From: Oscillospiraceae bacterium
GTDB lineage: Bacteria; Bacillota; Clostridia; Oscillospirales; Acutalibacteraceae
Assembly (NCBI GenBank): GCA_902766855.1
Contig: CACXFE010000091.1
Location: forward strand, 1-22,852
DNA length: 22,852 nucleotides
Direction of reading: 5' to 3'
The position numbers and the translations under genes are program-made. Of the stretch, positions 6,679 to 12,489 are shown in pieces. Each line of letters begins with the position of its first letter. Within the stretch, counting starts at the first letter, position 1. The notes beneath the pieces are model-generated. The model did no database searches, was not told the origin of the DNA, and saw nothing but the letters and a program-made list of their open reading frames with translations.

Positions 6679-8626
6679 TTTCTTTCATTTCGTCATAATG
6701 CCCGAAATGGCAATACAGCAAGCGGTTGGGCGTGACGATATAAAAGATTTTTCCCACATAAAGCCCGCGCGCGTCCCATTCATCCTGATCGACCGGGATC
6801 ACCGCCCGGCGGACGAACGCGTCGTTCTCCACCGAGTAGAGGAAATACCGCAGCCCTTCCTCATGATAGGCGGGGAAACCGATCAGATTTTGATTGGCGT
6901 CTACCAAGCAGGCTTTATGGTTATACAGCGCGTCGGAATAATACGCGTCCACATCGGTTTTATGGCTTTCGGTCACCTTGGCGGGATCGCTGATATCGAA
7001 AAAGGAAAGTTTCATTTTATCCGTTCTGCCGGTCGCCTCGTCGGCATTGCGGCCGATCCCGAGCAACCGCCCCCCGCCGAAGGGGAACAGGAAATCCGAA
7101 AAGCCGGGGATCTTCAAACTGCCGATGATTTTCGGGGCGGCGGGATCGCTGACATCCACGCTGAACAACGGATCGACCTGCCGGAAGGTTACAAAATACG
7201 CCATATCCCCCATGAAGCGAACCGAGTAAACCCGCTCGCCCGGGGCAATGCCCGTGATCGCGCCGACCTGTTTGAATTCGCCATTCAGCACCACCAGCGA
7301 ATTGACCGTTTCGCCCGATACTGCCCCGCCGGAAACGGTCTCGCGGTAGGCCGTGGTGACAAAGCGGAAATATCCCTTGTATTCATCCATCGAGAACTGA
7401 TTGAGCAAACTCCCCTCGATCTCGCCCGAGGCGCGCAGGGTGATCGCCCCGTCCCCGATGCTGAACCGCACGATTTGGGTTTTATCCCCGCTGCCGCCCC
7501 CGTAAGAGTACCCGGCGGTCACCAGGTTATCGGTATTGCAGTACACCGTGAAACTGCCGCCCAAAACCGATTTGGTATCAAACAGCGCGCCATCTTCGAT
7601 TTGGTAGCCGCACACCACCGTATACTGGGGCATTTCGCAATGGTCGTACACGCAAATGCTCTCCGCCGGGACCGCCGCGCTCTCCTTGCCGCACTGCACC
7701 GAAGGCACATAGGTGGCATGGTCGCCCTTGCTGACGCCGTTCACATCCACATTGTAGCAGGAAACCACATACAGCGCCCCGTCGATCAGGCGGGAATCGG
7801 TATACGCCCCGCTTTGCTCGTTCCGGATCAGTTCTTTCGGGTTTTTGCGATCGGAAAGATCATACACTTCTATCCGGCAGGCGGCGCTCCCGCCGATCCC
7901 ATCCTCCGCCACGCCAAACAACCGGCTATTCCCCCGGTTTGGATACGCCGTATGCAGAAGGATCAGCCGGTCGCCGCTGACATACAGTTCGGTATCCCCC
8001 GCGCCGTAGGTGTTATCCAGCGGGATCATGCCGATTCTTTCGGGCGTGGCGCCGCGCACATCAATGATGCGCACCCCGTTGCCCTGCTCCTTCGTTGTAC
8101 AAAGGCTGTAAAGATACTTCCCGTCGGTCTTGACAACATCGGCCTCATCCACCCCTTCCACCTGTTTGGTGGTTTCGGAATGATCGGCGGCAGCGGTTTC
8201 CGCCTCGTCCACTCCCGTGGCAACCACGCCGTTTTCCGATTGGGGATATGCGACGGCAATGTCCGTATTCTCGGCGGTGGAAGATTTATACGCAATACCG
8301 GGAAGGAAATTCCTCGCGCGATCCCACACCGTGGGGACAAACGCTTTGATCGCGTCATACACCTCGCCGTAACTCGCCGCGGTATTCACGGCGGTAAAGG
8401 ACAAGGCGGTGCGTTTGGCGCGCCGCGTACCCACTGCAAAACCTACGGTAAAAATCAGCACGGCGCAAAGCGCCAGCGCCACCGCGTTGCGCAAAAGGTG
8501 GGCACGGGGCTTCCCGCCGGCGGGGCGCTCCCCTTCCCGCAATTTTGCCCGCACGCGGCCCTTGATATATCCATCCGGCTTGATTTGCTCGATCTGCTTT
8601 TGATATTCATCCTGAAAACTCATCAT
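6668..8626 (-). CDS. Membrane-anchored secreted beta-propeller domain protein
   Basis: This 652-residue protein begins at ATG 8626 (MMSFQDEYQK). The next codon, 8623, is also ATG and has slightly better spacing (seven bases) from AGGGAGG. The first ATG overlaps the sigma factor stop, so translation is coupled. Residues 1-45 are charged and cytoplasmic; 47-66 form one membrane helix; the large remainder, outside the cell, has the repeated blade-like pattern of the bacterial C-terminal beta-propeller family (Pfam Beta_propel), with phrases such as TKQVEGVDEADVVKTDGKYLY and YSVRFMGDMAYFVTFRQVDP. Its place directly after an ECF-like sigma factor suggests that the short cytoplasmic tail holds the sigma factor while the propeller senses an outside signal. 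That anti-sigma role is inferred from position only. Confidence 0.88.
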   Translation of the reverse strand: MMSFQDEYQKQIEQIKPDGYIKGRVRAKLREGERPAGGKPRAHLLRNAVALALCAVLIFTVGFAVGTRRAKRTALSFTAVNTAASYGEVYDAIKAFVPTVWDRARNFLPGIAYKSSTAENTDIAVAYPQSENGVVATGVDEAETAAADHSETTKQVEGVDEADVVKTDGKYLYSLCTTKEQGNGVRIIDVRGATPERIGMIPLDNTYGAGDTELYVSGDRLILLHTAYPNRGNSRLFGVAEDGIGGSAACRIEVYDLSDRKNPKELIRNEQSGAYTDSRLIDGALYVVSCYNVDVNGVSKGDHATYVPSVQCGKESAAVPAESICVYDHCEMPQYTVVCGYQIEDGALFDTKSVLGGSFTVYCNTDNLVTAGYSYGGGSGDKTQIVRFSIGDGAITLRASGEIEGSLLNQFSMDEYKGYFRFVTTAYRETVSGGAVSGETVNSLVVLNGEFKQVGAITGIAPGERVYSVRFMGDMAYFVTFRQVDPLFSVDVSDPAAPKIIGSLKIPGFSDFLFPFGGGRLLGIGRNADEATGRTDKMKLSFFDISDPAKVTESHKTDVDAYYSDALYNHKACLVDANQNLIGFPAYHEEGLRYFLYSVENDAFVRRAVIPVDQDEWDARGLYVGKIFYIVTPNRLLYCHFGHYDEMKEITL

Positions 8627-9099
8627 TCTTCCTCCCTGATGATTTCTTTGAGGAGGGCGCGCGCCCTGAAAAGCCATGTTTTCACGGTGGAAGGGTGCGT
8701 GTGCAGCAACTCCGCCATTTCCTCTACCGAATAGCCCTGATAATAATGAAGATGCACCGCCGTGCGGTATTTCAGCGGAAGATTCAACACCGCGCCGAGT
8801 ACATCCCGCCCCTCTTCCGCCGGGGCGGGCAGGTCTTCCTCCAGCCCTTCGGTTTTGCGGAACCACGCCGAGCCAAGCAGGCTTTTACTGCAATTCACCG
8901 TGATCCGGATCAGCATGGCTTTCACATGCTCTTCACTTTCCATGCTGCGCCATACTTTCATATAGCGCAAAAACACTTCTTGCAGGATATCCTCACTGTC
9001 ATGCCGATTTTTTGTGCGCACAAGGCTTAACCGATATACCATATCGGCGTACTTTTCAAACATTGCCTGCGGCTCAAAACAGGTGTTTTCCGTTTCCAT
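8623..9099 (-). CDS. ECF-like sigma-70 family RNA polymerase sigma factor
   Basis: This 158-residue protein starts at ATG 9099 (METENTCFEP), with a purine-rich GAGGGGGG site six bases upstream. The frame stays open farther upstream but reads implausible protein there. Region 2 shows MFEKYADMVYRLSL and DSEDILQEVFLRYM (about residues 13-47). Region 4 shows LPLKYRTAVHLHYYQGYSVE, then MAELLHTHPSTVKTWLFRARALLK near the C-terminus, the helix-turn-helix that reads the -35 box. The size and lack of region 3 fit the ECF group. Its stop overlaps the start of the beta-propeller gene, the usual arrangement of a sigma factor with its membrane regulator. Target genes are unknown; autoregulation is plausible because AAC-T-run repeats lie upstream. 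Confidence 0.92.
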   Translation of the reverse strand: METENTCFEPQAMFEKYADMVYRLSLVRTKNRHDSEDILQEVFLRYMKVWRSMESEEHVKAMLIRITVNCSKSLLGSAWFRKTEGLEEDLPAPAEEGRDVLGAVLNLPLKYRTAVHLHYYQGYSVEEMAELLHTHPSTVKTWLFRARALLKEIIREEE

Positions 9100-9133
9100 C
9101 CGGTTCCCCCCTCGTTCCAAATACTTTTGATCA

Positions 9134-9167
9134 GGCAAAAAGGTTGCAAAAAAGTTGAAAAAAGTTT
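9134..9167. promoter_or_regulatory. Three phased A-tracts in a divergent promoter region
   Basis: Runs of A at 9137-9141, 9148-9153 and 9158-9163 have centres 10 to 11.5 bases apart, in phase with the helix, so the DNA should be curved. Read on the - strand they form three near-repeats of AAC followed by a T-run; an AAC core is typical of ECF -35 elements (GCAACC at 9147-9142). No clear CGTC-like -10 follows, so a sigma-dependent promoter is unproven. Confidence 0.45.
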
Positions 9168-9183
9168 CCACACCCGTTATAAT
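9155..9183 (+). promoter_or_regulatory. Near-consensus sigma-A promoter upstream of the 9196 gene
   Basis: TTGAAA at 9155-9160 and a perfect TATAAT at 9178-9183 are separated by 17 bases. Transcription should start near 9190, only about six bases before the GTG at 9196. The -35 lies in the last phased A-tract. Confidence 0.75.
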
Positions 9184-9195
9184 GGGATCGGGAGT

Positions 9196-9609
9196 GTGAA
9201 AAAATTGACTGTGATCGTATGTGTGGATAACCGAAACGGCATGATGTTCAACCATCGGCGACAAAGCCGCGACCGCGCGGTTCTGGATGATATCAGCAAA
9301 ACGCTTGGCAGCGCGCGCTTGTGGATCGCCCCCTGTTCGGCGGCGCTTTTCAAAGAAATGCCGCAAGCCGCCCCGCATGACGATTTTCTGCGCTATGCGC
9401 CGGAAACCGATTTTTGCTTTGTGGAAGACCGGGATCCGGCCGCCTGTGCCGACAGGATCGACCGGCTGATCCTGTACCATTGGAACCGGGACTATCCCGC
9501 CGATGTTTTCTTTGATCCTGCGCCGTTTGCCGCCTTCCGGGAAGCGGAGCGCACCGAATTCCCCGGCACCTCGCACGAGAAAATCACCAAAGAGGTGCTT
9601 GTGCGATGA
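9196..9609 (+). CDS. Conserved hypothetical protein (family sometimes labelled ribonuclease Z)
   Basis: The protein has about 137 residues with the conserved pattern IVCVDNRNGMMFNHRRQSRD near the start, DFCFVEDRD and LILYHWNRDYPAD in the middle and FPGTSHEKITKEV at the end. I remember this as a widespread family of short Clostridia proteins, some of which carry the name ribonuclease Z, although the metallo-beta-lactamase HxHxDH motif is absent. I would not assign that function. The start is uncertain: GTG 9196 is used here, but TTG 9205 lies ten bases after GGGAG and matches the family's usual N-terminus better. The stop overlaps the next gene as ATGA, so it is translationally coupled to the lipoprotein nuclease. 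Confidence 0.75.
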   Translation: MKKLTVIVCVDNRNGMMFNHRRQSRDRAVLDDISKTLGSARLWIAPCSAALFKEMPQAAPHDDFLRYAPETDFCFVEDRDPAACADRIDRLILYHWNRDYPADVFFDPAPFAAFREAERTEFPGTSHEKITKEVLVR

Positions 9610-10484
9610 AAAAACGCTTTCTGGCTTTTGGTTTGGCGGCGGTTTTCCTTTTCCTTACCGGCTGCAACTGGCTTAGCGACCTGCAATTCGGCGTTCAAAC
9701 GCCGCTTGCCGCGCCGCCGGTTTACACGGCGGAAGAACTGCCCGCTTATGCCGGCAACCCCTTTGTGGCGCTGTATGAAAATCAGCCCCGCTTTGAAGAA
9801 GAGGAAAAAACCGACCGTTCCTATGAATATTACAGCCCGTTAGACGCACTCGGGCGGTGCGGATACGCCTTTGCCTGTGTGGGGCAAGACCTGATGCCCA
9901 CCGAAAAGCGCGGCTCGATCGGGCAAGTCAAGCCCAGCGGTTGGCAAACGACGAAGTATGACCATGTAGACGGCAAATACCTCTACAATCGCTGCCACCT
10001 GATCGGCTATCAGTTATCCGGCGAAAACGCCAACGAGCGCAACCTGATCACCGGCACCCGCTACCTCAATGTGCAGGGGATGCTCCCCTTCGAAAACATG
10101 GTGGCGGACTATGTGAAAGAAACCGGCAACCATGTGCTTTACCGCGTTACGCCGATCTTCCGGGAGGAGGATCTGGTGGCGCAGGGCGTGATCATGGAAG
10201 CCTGGTCGGTAGAAGACGAGGGGGACGGGGTTTGTTTCTGCGTTTTCTGCTACAATGTGCAGCCCGGCGTGGTGATTGATTACGCCACCGGCGAAAGCCG
10301 GCCGGAGACCGCCGAAAACAGCACGGTCGCCACCTATGTTCTCAATGCCGGAAGCCGGAAGTTCCATGCGCCGGATTGTGAATCGGTCACGGAAATTTCC
10401 GAAAAGAACCGCCGCACTTACCAGGGCACCCGCGAGGCGCTGATCGCGCAAGGGTATTCCCCCTGTTCGCGGTGCAATCCTTAA
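9606..10484 (+). CDS. Lipoprotein DNA/RNA non-specific endonuclease with Ada-like C-terminal metal-binding module
   Basis: This is a 292-residue protein. Residues 1-20 form a lipoprotein signal ending in the lipobox LTGC, so the mature protein should be tethered at C20 on the outer membrane face. The nuclease core shows YLYNRCHLIGYQLSGENANE and RNLITGTRYLNVQGMLPFE (about 125-163), matching the NucA/Endonuclease_NS_2 family; H131 is the likely catalytic base and the Asn residues at 142 and 146 probably bind the metal ion. The C-terminal 45 residues (YVLNAGSRKFHAPDC...GYSPCSRCNP) carry H254, C258, C287 and C290, the pattern of the Ada zinc-binding domain often appended to secreted nucleases. 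Likely roles are nutrient nucleic acid degradation or processing of incoming DNA. It ends just before a bidirectional terminator. Confidence 0.9.
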   Translation: MKKRFLAFGLAAVFLFLTGCNWLSDLQFGVQTPLAAPPVYTAEELPAYAGNPFVALYENQPRFEEEEKTDRSYEYYSPLDALGRCGYAFACVGQDLMPTEKRGSIGQVKPSGWQTTKYDHVDGKYLYNRCHLIGYQLSGENANERNLITGTRYLNVQGMLPFENMVADYVKETGNHVLYRVTPIFREEDLVAQGVIMEAWSVEDEGDGVCFCVFCYNVQPGVVIDYATGESRPETAENSTVATYVLNAGSRKFHAPDCESVTEISEKNRRTYQGTREALIAQGYSPCSRCNP

Positions 10485-10513
10485 TCGGCTCCCGCCGGAT
10501 CGACCTTTACAAA

Positions 10514-10553
10514 AAACCGCATATCGCCCCGTTACGGTGCCGATATGCGGTTT
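10514..10553. terminator. Bidirectional terminator between nuclease and yebC genes
   Basis: A perfect 13-bp stem pairs AAACCGCATATCG (10514-10526) with its complement (10541-10553) around a 14-base loop. On the + strand CCTTTTTG follows; on the - strand TTTTTTGTAAA. It lies between two convergent genes, 30 bases after one stop and 12 before the other. Confidence 0.9.
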
Positions 10554-10564
10554 CCTTTTTGCTC

Positions 10565-11296
10565 TTATTCTTCCGGCATATCCCAGTTATGCCAAACTGC
10601 CTGCACATCGTCGTTCTCTTCCAGCAGGTCGATCAATTTCTCCATCTTGGCGGCGGCTTCCTCGTCGTCGATCGCCGTCATCGTTTGGGGAACATATTCC
10701 ACCTCGGCCGAAAGAAAGGTGTATCCTTTGGCTTCCAGCGCGTCGCGCACGGCGCCCAACTCGTTCGGATCGGTCGCGATCTCAAAAACATCCCCGTCAT
10801 AAAGAAAATCTTCGGCGCCGGCGTCCAGCGCGGCTTCCATCACGGTATCTTCTTCCAGCCCCTCGGCCTCGATGCGGATAAGGCCCTTGCGGTCAAACAT
10901 AAACATCACCGAACCGCTTTGCCCCAAATTGCCGCCGCATTTATCAAAATAATGGCGCATCTCGCCCGCTGTGCGGTTGCGATTATCCGTTAAGGTTTCC
11001 ACCACCACGGCAACACCGGACGGCCCGTAGCCTTCATAAATCAGTTCTTCATACTGATTGGCCTCGCCGTCGCCCGCGGCCTTTTTAATGATCCGCTCAA
11101 TATTTTCATTGGGCACATTGGCGGCTTTGGCTTTGGCAATGGCGTCTTTCAACTTGCTGTTCTCACTCGGATTGGCGCCGCCGGTTTTCACGATCACCGA
11201 AATTTCCCGCCCGATCTTGGTGAAAACTTTGGCTTTTGCCGCGTCGGTCTTCTCCTTCTTCCGCTTGATATTGTTCCATTTTGAATGTCCTGACAT
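10565..11296 (-). CDS. yebC: YebC/PmpR family protein (TACO1-like)
   Basis: This 243-residue protein starts at ATG 11296 with AGGTGA about six bases upstream. It begins with the family signature MSGHSKWNNIKRKKEKTDAA and includes YEGYGPSGVAVVVETLTDN and the RHYFDKCGGNLGQSGSVMF stretch. Length is typical (about 240-250). The family was long described as a DNA-binding transcriptional regulator; work on YebC and mitochondrial TACO1 points to a role in translation of difficult sequences such as proline runs. It follows dus by 38 bases but has its own candidate promoter inside the dus 3' end, so it can be transcribed both ways. Confidence 0.96.
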   Translation of the reverse strand: MSGHSKWNNIKRKKEKTDAAKAKVFTKIGREISVIVKTGGANPSENSKLKDAIAKAKAANVPNENIERIIKKAAGDGEANQYEELIYEGYGPSGVAVVVETLTDNRNRTAGEMRHYFDKCGGNLGQSGSVMFMFDRKGLIRIEAEGLEEDTVMEAALDAGAEDFLYDGDVFEIATDPNELGAVRDALEAKGYTFLSAEVEYVPQTMTAIDDEEAAAKMEKLIDLLEENDDVQAVWHNWDMPEE

Positions 11297-11328
11297 ACTA
11301 TCACCTATCACAAAAAATTAACATGACT

Positions 11329-11357
11329 ATTCTATCATAAGTTGCGGTTGAGTTCAA
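11329..11357 (-). promoter_or_regulatory. Candidate promoter for yebC inside the dus 3' end
   Basis: On the - strand TTGAAC (11357-11352) and TAGAAT (11334-11329) have a 17-base spacer, with TG one base before the -10 (extended -10). Transcription would start near 11322, giving a leader of about 26 bases that includes the Shine-Dalgarno site. Confidence 0.55.
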
Positions 11358-12303
11358 GTGCTTTTTGACAGATTACCCTGACATCTTCCAACGAGCGGAT
11401 CTCCCCGCACTCGCGGCGAAGCGCCGCCGCGCCCGAAATGCCCTTGATCGTCCACGCGGTGTGCTTGCGTGCTTCAAGAATTGCATTGTGCGGGTCTTTA
11501 TACCGATGCATCAGTTCCAGTTGCCGCATCAGCACCTCAAACCGCTCTTGCAGGGTAGGCGGCGTATACGCCCTGCCTTCAAAATACGCATTGATTTCTT
11601 CAAACACAAACGGATTTCCCTGTGCGGCGCGCCCCACCATGACAAAATCACAGCCGGTCGCTTCCCGCATATGGCGGGCGGAAGCCCCGTCGCACACATC
11701 GCCGTTTCCGATCACCGGCACCCGCACCGCCTTCTTTACCTCGGCAATGGTGCGGTAGTCGATCCCCGGGGCGTACATTTGCGGGCGGGTTCTGCCGTGT
11801 ACCGTGATCATGGCGGCACCGGCCTCCTCGCACCGGCGGGCAAGTTCCGGGGCAATGATATGCTCGCCGTCAAAACTTGTGCGCATTTTAACCGTGACCG
11901 GCACCCGCACGGCTTTGACCACCGCCCGCACGATCTCCGCCGCCAGAGCGGGATCCCGCAAGAGGGCGCTGCCGCCGCCGTTTCCCGCCACTTTCGGCGC
12001 CGGGCAGCCCATATTGATATCCAAAAAATCAGGGCAAAACCGCATCGCCGCCTGTGCCGCTTGTGCCATGATCGCCGGATCGCTTCCGAACAACTGCGAA
12101 CCGAACGGCCGCTCTCTTTCCGAGCAGCAAAGCAACGCATCGGATTTTTTATCCCCTAATGTTATGCCGCGCGCGCTGGTCAGTTCCCCCACGGTGAACG
12201 CGGCGCCGTGTTCCATGCAGATTTCCCGCATGGCGCGATCCGCCACGCCCGCCATCGGCGCCAACGCCGCATATCCTTTGATTTCACAATTCCCGATTCT
12301 CAT
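11335..12303 (-). CDS. dus: tRNA-dihydrouridine synthase
   Basis: This 322-residue FMN enzyme reduces uridines in the tRNA D-loop. The start at ATG 12303 (MRIGNCEIKG) fits the family N-terminus; upstream codons in the frame lie inside the promoter. Visible motifs are LAPMAGVADRAMRE (14-27), DINMGCPAPKVAGNGGGSAL (95-114) with the catalytic Cys at C100, VKMRTS, ITVHGRTR, VIGNGDV and GRAAQGNPF. It groups with the bacterial DusB-like type common in Gram-positives, although the exact uridine target cannot be read. There is no Shine-Dalgarno site: the -10 box ends six bases before the ATG, so the mRNA is probably leaderless. yebC follows downstream. Confidence 0.95.
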   Translation of the reverse strand: MRIGNCEIKGYAALAPMAGVADRAMREICMEHGAAFTVGELTSARGITLGDKKSDALLCCSERERPFGSQLFGSDPAIMAQAAQAAMRFCPDFLDINMGCPAPKVAGNGGGSALLRDPALAAEIVRAVVKAVRVPVTVKMRTSFDGEHIIAPELARRCEEAGAAMITVHGRTRPQMYAPGIDYRTIAEVKKAVRVPVIGNGDVCDGASARHMREATGCDFVMVGRAAQGNPFVFEEINAYFEGRAYTPPTLQERFEVLMRQLELMHRYKDPHNAILEARKHTAWTIKGISGAAALRRECGEIRSLEDVRVICQKALELNRNL

Positions 12304-12309
12304 AGTTTG

Positions 12310-12338
12310 ATTATACCGAAACTTTTCCTTTCTGTCAA
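12310..12338 (-). promoter_or_regulatory. Perfect-consensus promoter giving leaderless dus mRNA
   Basis: On the - strand TTGACA (12338-12333), a 17-base spacer and TATAAT (12315-12310) form a fully consensus sigma-A promoter. Six bases separate the -10 from the dus ATG, so the usual start-site distance places +1 at or within a base or two of the A of ATG. Confidence 0.85.
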
Positions 12339-12357
12339 TTTTTTTGAAAAAAGTTGA
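12335..12357. repeat. 23-bp near-perfect palindrome between divergent promoters
   Basis: The sequence TCAAT(T)6G(A)6GTTGA is symmetric about G12346 with a single mismatched pair (12339/12353). It spans from inside the dus -35 box to the first base of the polA -35 box. It could be an operator shared by both promoters, or paired A/T-tract UP elements. Confidence 0.55.
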
Positions 12358-12385
12358 TGACATATCGGGTAAATAATGGTATAAT
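12357..12385 (+). promoter_or_regulatory. Promoter of the polA operon
   Basis: ATGACA at 12357-12362, a 17-base spacer and TATAAT at 12380-12385, with TGG just before it (extended -10). Transcription should start near 12392, leaving a leader of almost 100 bases before the polA TTG start. Confidence 0.75.
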
Positions 12386-12404
12386 AACTTAAATGGGGCA
12401 GATT

Positions 12405-12462
12405 GGAACGACAGGCGCGTTTTCCCCGCCGCATCTTGCGGCAGCCGGAAGGCGCAGGTTCC
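12405..12462 (+). other. Long nested hairpin in the polA mRNA leader
   Basis: Four nested complementary segments form one interrupted hairpin: GGAAC (12405-12409) with GTTCC (12458-12462), GCGC (12415-12418) with 12452-12455, TTCC (12422-12425) with GGAA (12447-12450), and GCCGCA (12428-12433) with TGCGGC (12437-12442) around a TCT loop. It ends about 12 bases before the Shine-Dalgarno site. It does not match a riboswitch class I know. A role in polA expression is inferred. Confidence 0.5.
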
Positions 12463-12489
12463 ATCTCCTGCCAAGAGGGAGGCACACTT

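Noticed and set aside
6662..8734. 690-codon open frame on the + strand
   Set aside because: It is antisense to the beta-propeller and sigma factor genes; the product is rich in His, Arg and Gly without motifs, the typical mirror of GC-rich coding DNA.
9196..9609. Naming the small protein ribonuclease Z
   Set aside because: The metallo-beta-lactamase metal-binding motif is absent and the protein is far too short.
12403..12489. N-terminal extension of polA through the leader
   Set aside because: It lacks similarity to the polA N-terminus, passes through the hairpin, and the TTG at 12490 has an excellent ribosome binding site.
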